Below, piece by piece: positions 45,399 to 63,870 of a stretch of 64,000 nt of DNA. Source of the DNA: Amorphochlora amoebiformis (taxonomy: Eukaryota; Cercozoa; Chlorarachniophyceae); assembly GCA_054601695.1 (NCBI GenBank), contig BAAHQB010000500.1, positions 1 through 64,000 on the forward strand, read 5' to 3'. The notes below the pieces were generated by a model. That model had not been told where the DNA came from. It made no database searches and worked only from the letters and a program-made list of their open reading frames with translations. A program made the position numbers and the translations under genes. Each line of letters starts with the position of its first letter. The stretch's first letter is position 1.

Positions 45399-45471
45399 CT
45401 TTCAATTACAAAAAAGTATAATTGATCCTATATATTGCATATATATATATATATATATAATATATATATAC

Positions 45472-45511
<40 letters not shown>

Positions 45512-45572
45512 TTATTAGTAGAGGTAATCGTAAATGAATGTTGAATGATAATAGTTGGGGTCGATTATGGGA

Positions 45573-45657
<85 letters not shown>

Positions 45658-45744
45658 TATGTATATATATATATATATATATATGTATATGTATGTAAAT
45701 GTATTCTTTCTATTCCAGAACAGTATAATTGATCGTATATGCAT

Positions 45745-45794
<50 letters not shown>

Positions 45795-45869
45795 ATATAT
45801 ATATATACCTTTTTATTAGTAGAGGTTATCGTAAATGAATGTTGAATGATAATAGTTGGGGTCGATTGT

Positions 45870-45910
<41 letters not shown>

Positions 45911-45934
45911 TATTACAAAACAGTATATATATAT

Positions 45935-45965
<31 letters not shown>

Positions 45966-46030
45966 CCTTTTTATTAGTAGAAGTAATCGTAAATGAATGT
46001 TGAATGATAATATTTGGGGTCGATTGTGCG
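45301..46030. repeat. Two interleaved cassettes (three and four copies)
   Basis: CTTTTTATTAGTAGAGGTAA + TCGTAAATGAATGTTGAATG + ATAATAGTTGGGGTCGATT occurs near 45508, 45810 and 45965. TTCTTTCTA[C/T]T...CAGTATAATTGATC occurs near 45307, 45396, 45705 and (short) 45907. The third long copy continues into unique sequence. Confidence 0.88.
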
Positions 46031-46219
46031 GACGTTTGTGGCGACACCCGTAGGGATCTCTCTAAGAATATGCATATATACATATATATATATATACACA
46101 TGTGTGTGTGTGTGTATATATGTATATATGTATATTCATACCTATACATCCATATATATATATATATATATAGATATATATATATATGTGTGTATATGAA
46201 TATACATATATATATATAG

Positions 46220-46259
<40 letters not shown>

Positions 46260-46350
46260 TATACATATATATATACATATGTATATATACATATATATTA
46301 TATATAGATATATATATGTCGATGTGTATATATATAATATGCAGATATAC

Positions 46351-46382
<32 letters not shown>

Positions 46383-46505
46383 ACCAGTTATAATTTATAG
46401 TACCAGGGGCTTTACTTATAGACTTTTCTTCACCATTTAGACTTTGGATCTTCGTTCTATATATATATATATATATGTATATATGTGTATACATATATAT
46501 ATATA

Positions 46506-46561
<56 letters not shown>

Positions 46562-46640
46562 GCGGATAGGTCCGATAATCTCCGGTGATGGGTATGTATA
46601 TACATACATATGCATGTATAGATATATACATATATTGAAC

Positions 46641-46684
<44 letters not shown>

Positions 46685-46781
46685 CATAAATATACATACA
46701 TATGTGTATATGTGTAATATATATATACACACACACACACACAAACACACACACATATATATATATATATATAATATTATA

Positions 46782-46834
<53 letters not shown>

Positions 46835-46975
46835 CATATATATATATATATATATTTATATACATACATATATTATATATGTATATACACATACATATGT
46901 ATATATATATGACAATGTGAATCTATGCTATACATATATATACCTATACATACATATATATATATATATATAAAA

Positions 46976-47006
<31 letters not shown>

Positions 47007-47115
47007 CACCTATATACTATAGATACGTGCATTTTAATAATACTAATAATTAAATGAAATGTTTGTGAAATTATTCATTTAGATACATACAATAGTTACT
47101 TACATATATACATTT

Positions 47116-47167
<52 letters not shown>

Positions 47168-47172
47168 GTGTG

Positions 47173-47236
<64 letters not shown>

Positions 47237-47290
47237 ATATATATTAGCAGTATATATATATACATATATGTACATATATATCGAAATCGA
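46031..47290. repeat. TA/CA/TG tracts with unique patches
   Basis: Unique patches at 46028-46070 (GC-richer), 46383-46460, 46558-46600 and about 47020-47100. No gene is seen. Confidence 0.8.
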
Positions 47291-47764
47291 AATTACTATA
47301 CCTCTAACCCTCTCCTGCTCTCTCTTATTTCCTTATTTTTTCTCTGAAAATTCTAATGTTTCTCTCACTTTCTCTTCTCTCTCTTTTCGTCTCTTTCTCT
47401 CTCTTTTTATTTCTCTCTCTCTCTTTCTCTCTGATCTTCTCTTTTTCTTTCTATTTCTCTCTCTTTTTCTCTCTCTTTCTCTCTCTTTTTCTCTCTCTTT
47501 TTGTCTCTTTCTCTCTCTTTTTGTCTCTTTCTCTCTCTTTTTGTCTCTCTCTCTCTTTCTCTCTTTGCCTCTCTCCCCTTCTCTCTCTTCTCTTTTTCTC
47601 TCTATTTCACTTTTGTTCACTCTCAATTCCTCCCCTCCCTCTCTCTCCAATCTCGTTTAACTAATCTTGAAATGTCTGATATTTTCTCTCACTTCCTCTC
47701 TCTCTCTCTCTAATGATCTCTTTACACTCTTAGTTTTTTTTATCTTCTTTCTCTCTCACTTTCT

Positions 47765-47830
<66 letters not shown>

Positions 47831-48070
47831 CTCACTCCTTTATTCACCCTCTATTACTCAGTCTTAACCTCTTATAATTCTCTTAAATTTCGGGTATTCT
47901 CTTACTTTTTCTTCTCTCTCTCTCTCTCTCTCTCTCTCTTGTACCCTCTCTTACCCCCTCACTCTAATCCTCTCTTTACTTCTCTTCAATTTCTGATATT
48001 TCTCTCACTTTCTCTCTGTCACTAATCATGTTTTAACTGCCATTAATTTTTCTCACCTCTCTCTCACTTT

Positions 48071-48115
<45 letters not shown>

Positions 48116-48204
48116 TTTACCCTCTCTATTACCCCCTCTCTCTAATCCTCTCTTAACTTCTCTTAAAAGTCTCATATCGCCCTCGTTCTCTCGCTCTCTC
48201 TCTC

Positions 48205-48830
<626 letters not shown>

Positions 48831-48839
48831 ATATATGTG

Positions 48840-48878
<39 letters not shown>

Positions 48879-48992
48879 ACACATATACATATACACATAT
48901 ACATATATATATTGTGTATACATATACATATATATGTTCATTTGATTATCTCTGTACGTATGTATTGATGTATGTATATCAATGTATGTATG

Positions 48993-49038
<46 letters not shown>

Positions 49039-49120
49039 TATGTATATATATGTATATTTATATATCTGTACATGTGTGTAGTTTTATTGTGACTGTATGT
49101 ATATGTGTGCTCCTGTATAT

Positions 49121-49187
<67 letters not shown>

Positions 49188-49277
49188 CATACGTATACAC
49201 ATATCTGTACATGTGTGCAATTTTATGTTTATATATATATATACATATATATATATACATATATATACATTCAATAA

Positions 49278-49326
<49 letters not shown>

Positions 49327-49333
49327 ACAATAT

Positions 49334-49367
<34 letters not shown>

Positions 49368-49418
49368 CATATTTATAAATATGCCTAAAGATGCATATTA
49401 ATGGTTTACCCTAATGTT

Positions 49419-49456
<38 letters not shown>

Positions 49457-49512
49457 GTATGTATGCACATATACACACACATATATATCACATATATTTA
49501 TATCATATATAC

Positions 49513-49593
<81 letters not shown>

Positions 49594-49669
49594 TGTATAT
49601 ATATATATATATATATATTATATTATATAATATTTTTTATATATATGTGTATATATATATATATATATC

Positions 49670-49706
<37 letters not shown>
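48831..49706. repeat. TA tracts
   Basis: TA with short patches; ATCTGTACATGTGTG occurs near 49065 and 49204. No gene is seen. Confidence 0.85.
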
Positions 49707-49707
<1 letters not shown>

Positions 49708-49756
49708 TCCTTGATGTGACGGTTATTAGCACAAGTGTCTAAGGGGCGACTACACT

Positions 49757-49824
<68 letters not shown>

Positions 49825-49890
49825 CCTTGATGTGAAAAGGTTATTAGCACAAGTGTCTAAGGGGCGACTACACTCTATCTTCTTACTCAT
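49707..49890. repeat. Two-copy cassette (48 bp)
   Basis: CCTTGATGTGA...GGTTATTAGCACAAGTGTCT + AAGGGGCGACTACACT occurs at 49709 and 49825. Confidence 0.92.
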
Positions 49891-51060
<1,170 letters not shown>

Positions 51061-51386
51061 ATATCCCTATTCCTAAGGCTAATAACCTATTCAAACCTTA
51101 CAAACTACACTTAACCTAATAATACCTAATAATACCCTGTAATATACACATACACGTATAACTCTTAACTACTATTATTATAGTACTAATAATCAACACT
51201 TAAAACTCTCCACAATCCATATAACAGTAGTAAACAGTTTAATCTAATATGTATACCCCACCAGTATGAAAACACGAAAACATTTATCGATGTAAACAGT
51301 CGTAACCATCAGCAAACAACCTTGTCTAAGCTAATCACCTACTCAAAATCCTAAAACTTAAATATTCATAACCCTAATCTGATATG

Positions 51387-51427
<41 letters not shown>

Positions 51428-51470
51428 TATGTATACATTTAAATACCATTATACATATGTGTATATATAT

Positions 51471-51501
<31 letters not shown>

Positions 51502-51595
51502 CTTATTTATTTATACATATACATATACTTAAAAAACTTATTGACCGATCTGATTATAATAATATACTTACTCTAACTAAAGAATCCAAACATTC
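51061..51595. other. A/C-biased low-copy sequence and one TA tract
   Basis: 51061-51380 is rich in AACC, CTAA and ACTT motifs reminiscent of decayed CCCTAA repeats, with a TA tract at 51386-51500. No gene is seen. Confidence 0.6.
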
Positions 51596-51702
51596 ATAAC
51601 CCTAACCTTAACCCTAATCCTAACCCTAACCCTAACCCTAACCGTAACCCTAACCCTAACCCTAACCCTAACCCTTACTAACCCTAACCCTAACCCTAAC
51701 TC
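51596..51702 (-). repeat. Telomeric array, CCCTAA orientation
   Basis: About 16 CCCTAA units including CCTTAA, CCGTAA and CCTTACTAA variants. It has the opposite orientation to the arrays at 19.3, 34.1 and 41-42.8 kb. Confidence 0.93.
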
Positions 51703-52110
51703 AAACTTAATCTAACAGTGTAACTTACACCCCTAGAATGCCAAAAAAAATAACCCTAATGTACATAATAGTATTTCTATAAGTAGAATATTCAAATCCT
51801 AATTTAAATTTTAAATTATTAGCGGTTATTAGGTTACAAGACAAATAAAAGTAATCTTACATAATAGTATTAATATACGTAGACCGTTTAAATAATAATT
51901 CAAATTTTAAATTATTAGCACTAGGTTACAAGACACATGAAGGTAATCTTACATAATAGTATTAATATACGTAGACCGTTTAAATCTGATTCAAATTTTA
52001 AATTATTAGCAGTAGGTTACAAGACATATGAAGGTAATCTTACCTAATAATATTTATATAGGCTATTCAAATCCTAATTTAAACTTAAATTATAACTATT
52101 AGGTTACCTG
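51703..52110. repeat. Four-copy cassette without TA spacers (about 92 bp)
   Basis: GTAATCTTACATAATAGTAT + TAATATACGTAGACCGTTTA + AATTTTAAATTATTAGCA + TAGGTTACAAGACA recurs from about 51763 with starts near 51851, 51943 and 52037. The first and last copies are the most diverged. TTTAAATTATTAG and its surroundings are self-complementary in part. Confidence 0.88.
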
Positions 52111-54200
<2,090 letters not shown>

Positions 54201-54291
54201 CCATTCCCATATATGTTGGATACAGATATGAAGGTCTGGTTAACTTGTCATATATATATATATATATGTGTGTATATATGTGGTTAACATG

Positions 54292-54340
<49 letters not shown>

Positions 54341-54387
54341 ATTCCCATATATGTTGGATAGAGATTTAATGGTCTGGTTAACTTGTC

Positions 54388-54477
<90 letters not shown>

Positions 54478-54523
54478 CCATTCCCATATATGTTGGATAC
54501 AGATATGAAGTCTGGTCAACATG

Positions 54524-54622
<99 letters not shown>

Positions 54623-54667
54623 ATTCCCATATATGTTGGATAGAGATATGAAGGTCTGGTCTACTTG

Positions 54668-54712
<45 letters not shown>

Positions 54713-54886
54713 ATTCCCATATATGTTGGATAGAGATATGAAGGTCTGGTTAACATGTCATATATGTATGTATATATACATGGATATATATATATATATA
54801 TATTATCATATGTTATTAATATGTATATATATATATATACCATTCCCATATCTGTTGGATACAGATATGAAGGTCTGGTTAACATG

Positions 54887-54928
<42 letters not shown>

Positions 54929-55063
54929 GGTTAACATGTCATATATGTATAATAAAAATATATATATGTATATGTATATACATATATATAATATATATAT
55001 ATATAATATATACATATATACTATTCCCATGTATGTTGGATAGAGATATGAAGGTCTGGTTAA

Positions 55064-55109
<46 letters not shown>

Positions 55110-55161
55110 ATATACCATTCCCATATATGTTGGATACAGATATGAAGGTCTAGTTAACTTG

Positions 55162-55201
<40 letters not shown>

Positions 55202-55213
55202 GGTTAACATGTC

Positions 55214-55272
<59 letters not shown>

Positions 55273-55335
55273 AACCTAAATATATATACTATTCCCATAT
55301 ATGTTGGATAGAGATATGAAGGTCTTCTCAACTTG

Positions 55336-55393
<58 letters not shown>

Positions 55394-55490
55394 TATATAT
55401 ATAATATATATATATATAAATATACCATTCCCATATATGTTGGATAGAGATATGAAGGTCTGGTCAACTTGTCACTGACGGACAGAAAAT
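54201..55490. repeat. Ten-copy cassette (about 55 bp)
   Basis: CATTCCCATATATGTTGGAT + A[C/G]AGATATGAAGGTCTGGT + TAACATGTCATATA recurs near 54203, 54342, 54479, 54622, 54713, 54841, 55022, 55115, 55289 and 55427. Only the 3' end TGGTTAACATGTCATATA occurs at 54283, 54928 and 55200, showing truncated copies. The last copy runs into unique sequence. Confidence 0.92.
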
Positions 55491-55555
55491 GGGCAAACGC
55501 AAAACTCTGTATATATAGAATATATATATATATATGTGTATATATATATATACAC

Positions 55556-55635
<80 letters not shown>

Positions 55636-55680
55636 ACATATGTGTGTGTGGAGTATTGTATAATACATATATATATAAAA

Positions 55681-55737
<57 letters not shown>

Positions 55738-55841
55738 CTGTGTGTGTGTGTATGTGTGTGTATATATATTTTTATGTATACAATATATGTATATTTATAT
55801 ATTAGTACATATGTATGGGTATATAGAAATATTCATACATA

Positions 55842-55897
<56 letters not shown>

Positions 55898-56016
55898 TGT
55901 ATATATGTATGTGTGTGTGTTGTATATATATTATACATAAATACTACATATAATTATATAAATATATATATATATATGTACATTTTTACATATATACATA
56001 TATATATATATATATG

Positions 56017-56090
<74 letters not shown>

Positions 56091-56178
56091 AGTATATATA
56101 GATGTATATATTACGTGAATGGTTTCGAGCCCAGAGAAGACGATACTGATCTAAGTTACATATATTTATAGATAGATG

Positions 56179-56210
<32 letters not shown>

Positions 56211-56238
56211 CACACACACATATATATATATATAATAT

Positions 56239-56269
<31 letters not shown>

Positions 56270-56345
56270 CTTTTATGTGTGTGTTTTGTACTGTACAAAA
56301 ATATAAATAAACTCACAGACATACATACCATGCGTATGTACGTAC

Positions 56346-56385
<40 letters not shown>

Positions 56386-56499
56386 TATATATAATATATA
56401 TATATATATAAATATAAAAATATATATATAAATACATATATATATATATATATATATGATATTTAACGGATGGTATACGTATGTTAGTTGCATATATAC

Positions 56500-56561
<62 letters not shown>

Positions 56562-56710
56562 CGTGGATATATAATAAGTCTATGAATATATATTTATATT
56601 TATACATACATACATATATATATATATACATATTATATATATACATATATACATATACATTTACATATATTCATACATACATAAATTAATGTAATAACAT
56701 ATAACGATAT

Positions 56711-56756
<46 letters not shown>

Positions 56757-56857
56757 TATTTATATACTATAATACACGTGTGTAGATAAATGTATCTATA
56801 ATATTCGCATTAGTATAATTCGATACATTTTGACGTAAACTATATGTGTATATATGT

Positions 56858-56928
<71 letters not shown>

Positions 56929-57014
56929 ATATATGTGTGTGTGTATGTCTCTATAAATAGTAACTATACATTGTCGTTCTGTATAATTTCAATATAAATT
57001 TACATATATATGTA

Positions 57015-57055
<41 letters not shown>

Positions 57056-57099
57056 CATATATATATGTATATATATTATTTATATAGTTATCTATATTC

Positions 57100-57150
<51 letters not shown>

Positions 57151-57180
57151 TACATACATATATATATATATATATATATT
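55491..57180. repeat. TA/TG/CA tracts with small patches
   Basis: Unique patches at about 56110-56160, 56262-56345, 56455-56510 and 56790-56850. No gene is seen. Confidence 0.83.
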
Positions 57181-57310
57181 ATTCGTACTGTGAAAGGGGA
57201 GAAGAGTAGAATGGAAGCCCTCCAATTAGCGATGTTTGGAAGATGCCGAAAAAATAAATACGGAATTCCGAATATAAGGCTAGATTCGTTCCAATATTGA
57301 GCTCTGATGG
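57181..57310. other. Isolated single-copy segment
   Basis: 130 bp of balanced sequence (GGGGAGAAGAGTAGAATGGA within it) between TA tracts. The minus frame is open through it, but it lacks start and splice evidence. Confidence 0.5.
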
Positions 57311-57364
57311 TATATATATACATTATATGTATATATTTATATTATATATGTATATATATATATG

Positions 57365-57416
<52 letters not shown>

Positions 57417-57886
57417 GGAATATATATATATATATATGTAAATATATGTATGCATATGTGTATGTAACTTAAGTCTGATTCATACATACACATATATATA
57501 TATACATATACATATATATATATATATATACATATACATTGTAGATATTATTATTATTACATATATATGTGTGTATAATATATACATATATATTATAATA
57601 TATATACATATATATATATGTATGTATGTATATATTATGTAGATAATATGTATTTTTTCCCTAGAAATATATAATATCAAATATGAGTCTAAACGCTATA
57701 TATTCATATGTATGCATTTATCTATTGTATAAATACATTCATATATATGTGCATAGGTATATATAGATAGATAGATATGTGTATCCATAGTACACTATAT
57801 GTACATGCGTATATGTACATATGCATATGTGTATGTACACATGTAAATTTATGTATGTAAATATATGTATTCCTATGTATAAATTT

Positions 57887-57960
<74 letters not shown>

Positions 57961-58008
57961 GTGTATATGTATGTGTTTCTTTCTTCTTCTTACGCATACA
58001 TTTATATG

Positions 58009-58060
<52 letters not shown>

Positions 58061-58111
58061 TTCAGACTCATGTTTGATATTATATATTTGTAGGAACAAT
58101 ATACATAATAC

Positions 58112-58163
<52 letters not shown>

Positions 58164-58301
58164 ATATGTGTGTGTATATGTATACATATATGTGTGTATA
58201 CATATACACATATAATATATAATATATATATATATATGCATATATATGCTATATATATATGTATACATATATATATATATATATATATATGCATATATAT
58301 G

Positions 58302-58364
<63 letters not shown>

Positions 58365-58380
58365 TATAATATATGCATAT
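57311..58380. repeat. TA tracts
   Basis: TA with GT/CA steps. Low-copy patches at 57640-57720 and 57975-58010. Confidence 0.87.
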
Positions 58381-58436
58381 ATTACCGTCTAATGGGAGCA
58401 GATTTGCATGGAAAGAGGAGATATAGCGTGTTAAAC

Positions 58437-58470
<34 letters not shown>

Positions 58471-58522
58471 TATATATAAAAAAAGCTTTATTCATATATC
58501 TATATATACATAAAGCTATATT

Positions 58523-58555
<33 letters not shown>

Positions 58556-58615
58556 GTGTGTATAATATATGTATACATTACCGTCTAATTGGAGCGGATT
58601 TGCATGGAGAAAGCG

Positions 58616-58679
<64 letters not shown>

Positions 58680-58805
58680 CTATATATATGTGTATATATG
58701 TTTGTGTTTATAATATATGTATACATTACCGTCTAATTGGAGCGGATTTGCATGGAGAGAGGAGATAAAGCGTGTTGTACACCAAACAAATGAAGCACAA
58801 TCCAA

Positions 58806-58810
<5 letters not shown>
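58381..58810. repeat. Three-copy cassette (about 50 bp)
   Basis: ATTACCGTCTAAT[G/T]GGAGC + GGATTTGCATGGA[G/A]A..A occurs at 58381, 58576 and 58725. The middle copy is shortened. Each is preceded by a TATATGTATAC-type leader. Confidence 0.9.
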
Positions 58811-59140
<330 letters not shown>

Positions 59141-59596
59141 AAAATGCAACTGCATTTAAAGAATGTTCCTATATTACGCTTAATGTGGAAACTTTGCCGT
59201 TAAATTCTTACGTATGATGCGGCAAATATTCAAAATAAAACTGAAATTTATTGATCTACATATATATCTTTTAATATATACATATATATATTCATTCACA
59301 ATAAAAGAAAGAACCATCAATAGGTACACAAACATACATAAATTGAAGACATTCATAACTCCGAAACAACAAATCCAAACATTTCTTCACGACCATGCAC
59401 ACCCGCTTATATTCATCCAACCAAAAATAAAGTTTTCGTGTAATTTTCTTTCAAGATCGTGCAAACAGGCCACAACAACACGTATGATTACGTCATTATC
59501 CATGCCGAGAATTTAATTCGCGAAGGGGAAAAAATATCGTACTCTTTATGCTGTCGGAGACGGTCCACGCCTGACCCGGTCCCATGGCGCCAATTC
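59141..59596. other. Single-copy sequence, possible internal part of an LTR element
   Basis: Low-copy, mildly AT-rich. The 3' part (59500-59596) is GC-richer and adjoins the LTR-like segment. No gag/pol-like frame is visible. Confidence 0.4.
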
Positions 59597-59784
59597 TGTT
59601 TCGCGCTCAGAAAACAACACAACAGTTCCGTGACGCTCGCCGAAATCACGCTTAACACTACTAAGAATATCGGGGGTTACCTTTATAATCCCGGTATTAA
59701 GGGAGTTTGACACGTGTCCAAATTCCTGATGTGAGAGAGAGCGCGACAGAGGAAAGGCTTCCACACGAGCATGGTCGTTCAACA
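59597..59784 (-). mobile_element. LTR-like segment (188 bp), speculative
   Basis: Read on minus it begins TGTTGAACGACC, ends GCGCGAAACA, holds a TATA box (ATTATAAAGG) near the middle, and is followed after four bases by TGGCGCCATGGGACCGGG. That sequence begins like a primer-binding site used by many Ty3/gypsy elements (TGGCGCC). Only one copy is in the window and no target duplication could be matched. If real, the rest of the element is missing or decayed toward 59.15 kb. Confidence 0.3.
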
Positions 59785-60764
59785 ATGAAACTTTGAACAG
59801 GTTACGAGGTGGCTACGTAGCTGCAGCTATCTTTGTTCTTCATGCAGGTACCACAGAAGGATCAACAATAATATACTTTGGTATCGTAGTGTGTGTGTTT
59901 GTGTGTGTCCATATACATATATTTGTGTAATGCATGTAACGTGTATCATACTCTATCATGAATGTCCATATACATATATTTGTGTAATACTTGTAACGTC
60001 TAGACGTGTTACCTAGTTTACGTGTATCATACTCTAACATGAATTGCATTAGTTGTATCGTTGAAATTGTTGTAAAAGTTGCACAAATATTACAACATTA
60101 CAACATTGTTACAACAATAGCTGTAATTATAATTCGTCACCGTGACATGTGTTATATTAATACTCGTAGACATTCATGTACATCATACCTAGATGTACCA
60201 TATACTATATATTGTCTAGATAGTATAGATGTACCTGTTCCTAAGTAACGTACAATAGTCTACTATAGGTCTAGTGTCCTTTTATATACCCTCTAGAGTC
60301 TAGACCCTAGTTCAAGTTACCGAAAAATATATTGATATTATCTAGATTATTTTCATGGTTATGTTGTGATTCTACCTAAATCTAGTAAATAGTCAGATAG
60401 TTGGATACTCCGACAGTGTGTAGTACTATCTTCACAACTTTGTAAATCTAGTAAAAACGAGCTAAATCACCGGGTCGTACGTCGCTGGATACTCTAGATA
60501 CTGATCACGAGATCTAGAGATATTACCTAGATTACAACAAGAACTCAGAAATATTAATACACCGTGACTCGTCATGATGTAGTTTACTAGTTTAGTCTGT
60601 CTAAACAGACGTAGTGAACGATTTTTGGCAAAACTTTCTAGAATTAAACTTAATGCACTTTGCGCATAACTCAATTGCGACTTTTTTTTCGAACTAATGA
60701 TTGCAAGGAAGTATCATGCGGCTAGTATAGTCAGAATGCACAGTTTCGTGACTTGTAAACTGTA
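59785..60764. other. Low-copy sequence with a duplication and CTAG-rich stretch
   Basis: GTCCATATACATATATTTGT + GTAAT with following GTAACG occurs at 59907 and 59965, and CGTGTATCATACTCTA[A/T]CAT twice (59939 and 60019). 60190-60640 is unusually rich in CTAG. No gene is supported. Confidence 0.6.
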
Positions 60765-60813
60765 CATGTCGGTTTCATGTCGGTTTCATGTCGGTTTCAT
60801 GTCGGTTTCATGT
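60765..60813 (+). repeat. 11-bp tandem repeat CATGTCGGTTT, four copies plus a partial
   Basis: Perfect head-to-tail copies at 60765, 60776, 60787 and 60798, then CATGT at 60809. Confidence 0.95.
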
Positions 60814-61310
<497 letters not shown>

Positions 61311-61368
61311 TGCAGCAGAGATGGAAGAGCAAAACTGCATAAATGGGAATACGTCACCGACAATCTAA

Positions 61369-61412
<44 letters not shown>

Positions 61413-61568
61413 AGATATATACATATATAAATATATATATCTGAGATATGTACATGTTATTTGCATGAATCTCATGAATGGGAATACGTCACCGACAATA
61501 TATATATATATATATGTCTATATATATATGTAGATATATACATATGTGGTACATATATATATATATAT

Positions 61569-61612
<44 letters not shown>

Positions 61613-61706
61613 GAGGTATGTATATATGTTATATGCATGAATCTCATAATACCCGACAATCTATTTATGAATATACATCTATATAATATATATATATATA
61701 TATTAT

Positions 61707-61748
<42 letters not shown>

Positions 61749-62059
61749 GTATATGAGATATGTACATATGCTATATGGCATGAATCTATTGGAACACGTC
61801 ACCGACAATCTACATGTACAAACATACACACATATAATATATATATATACACATACATATACATATATATATATAAAATATATATGCATATATATATATA
61901 TATATATATCATTATGTAAGTATATTATATATACATATACACACATATTATATATACATATATAATATACATACACATATATATATATATATATATATGT
62001 ATATATGTGTATATATACATATACATATATATATATATATATATACATACATATACATC
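61311..62059. repeat. Four-copy cassette in TA tracts
   Basis: GGGAATACGTCACCGACAAT occurs near 61345 and 61479. Related ATACCCGACAATCTATTTATG lies near 61650, and GGAACACGTCACCGACAATC near 61791. The last three are preceded by GCATGAATCTCAT-like leaders. Confidence 0.85.
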
Positions 62060-62107
62060 TAGACATACCTTCTCGACATCTAAGACGAGTTGGTTACCCA
62101 TGTTAAT

Positions 62108-62178
<71 letters not shown>

Positions 62179-62223
62179 TGTGTATTATATTGTTCGATGC
62201 CACGTAACATAATTCATTTATAC

Positions 62224-62267
<44 letters not shown>

Positions 62268-62294
62268 CATCTAAGTATATTTATATATACATGT

Positions 62295-62377
<83 letters not shown>

Positions 62378-62490
62378 CTCGATATCTAAGACTAGTTGGT
62401 TTCCCCTAGTCTTGTATATCTGCATTTGTACGCCCATACCCTTACTCCGAACGGAATCCTATATATATATATATATATATATATAAGTAG

Positions 62491-62526
<36 letters not shown>

Positions 62527-62647
62527 CATAGATATGTAGATATGTATATATGTATATGTACATATCTATAATATGTATATATAGTCTTGTATATCTGCAT
62601 TTGTACGCCCATACCCTTACTCCGGAATCCTATATATATATAAGTAG

Positions 62648-62678
<31 letters not shown>

Positions 62679-62767
62679 ATATATATACTTAGATATGTAG
62701 ATATGTATATATGTATATATAGTCTTGCATATCTGCATTTGTGCGCTCATACCCTTACTCCTTACGG

Positions 62768-62812
<45 letters not shown>

Positions 62813-62911
62813 GATATGTGTATATGTATATCTATAAATATGTAAACATAGTTTTATATTTGAGCATTTGTACGTCCATACCCCTACTTCGTACAGAATC
62901 CTATACATAAG

Positions 62912-62956
<45 letters not shown>

Positions 62957-63070
62957 AATATCTGGATATGTATATATATGTATATGCGTATATCTATAAA
63001 TATGCATATATAAATTAGTATATGAGCATTTGTACGCCCATAACCCTACATCGTATAGAATCCTATAGGC

Positions 63071-63075
<5 letters not shown>
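62060..63075. repeat. Two linked cassettes (two and five copies)
   Basis: ATACCTTCTCGACATCTAAG + AC[G/T]AGTTGGTT occurs at 62065 and 62371. ATATCTGCATTTGTACGCCC + ATACCCTTACTCC.....CGGAATCCTA occurs near 62416, 62590, 62728, 62857 and 63024, with divergence increasing downstream. Confidence 0.87.
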
Positions 63076-63144
<69 letters not shown>

Positions 63145-63149
<5 letters not shown>

Positions 63150-63870
63150 CTTTAATCCCAACCTTAAAACCATAACTTTAACCCTAACCCTAACCGTAGC
63201 CTTAACCCTAATCGTCGTCTTAACCCTAACTCTAACTCAATAGATCTCAATCCCTAATCGGAACTGTAACCCTAATCGAAACCCTAACCCTAACCCTCGA
63301 AGGTCATCCAGAGTGACACTCCGGTACTAACGGGTATTTCAAACTTTATTCCCGGTAGTAACGACTGTCACTCTGCGTTGTCAACTCGCGGACAAATCGA
63401 AACCCTAACCTCTAGCCCTAGCCCTAACCTAACCCTGACCTAATGGAAACTAAGCCCTAATCGTATCCTTACATAATTCAAACCCTAACCCTAACCCTAA
63501 CCCTAGCCCTAACCCTAACCCTAACCCTAACCCTAAATCTAATCCTAACCCTAACCCTAACCCTAACCCAAACCCTAACCCTTACCCTAACCCTAACCCT
63601 AATTCTAATCCTAACCCTAACCCTTACCCTAACCCTTACCCTAACCCCAACCCTAACCCCAACCCTAACCCTAACCCTAAATCTAATCCTAACCCTAACC
63701 CTAACCCTAACCCAAACCCTAACCTTTACCCTAACCCTAACCCTAAATCTAAGCCTAACCTTAACCCTAACCCTAACCCTTACCCTAACCCCAACCCTAA
63801 CCCTAAATCTAATCCTAACCCTAACCCTAACCCTAACCCTAACCTTAACCCCAACCCTAAGCAAGGTTTA
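63145..63870 (-). repeat. Telomeric array, CCCTAA orientation, degenerate
   Basis: CCCTAA units with CCATAA, CCGTAG, CTCTAA, CCAAAC and CCTTAC variants. 63480-63860 is the regular part, with AAATCTAATCCTAACC recurring near 63534, 63679 and 63806 (variants near 63600 and 63745), so a 60-80 bp higher-order unit exists. Arg/Val frames on minus are artefacts. Confidence 0.94.
63309..63375. repeat. Foldback sequence inside the CCCTAA array
   Basis: CAGAGTGACA (63309-63318) and TGTCACTCTG (63366-63375) are perfect 10-bp inverted repeats. Inside, CCGGTACTAACG and CCGGTAGTAACG form a direct near-repeat, and CGGG/CCCG can pair. It resembles a tiny MITE or foldback insert, although no target duplication was seen. 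Confidence 0.5.

Noticed and set aside
59459-59785. Frames on both strands over the GC-richer segment at 59.5-59.8 kb
   Set aside because: The plus frame lacks an upstream ATG and has no recognisable domain. The segment fits the LTR-like layout better, though that too is uncertain.
63478-63864. 128-codon Arg/Val frame on minus
   Set aside because: It is a translation of degenerate CCCTAA repeats.
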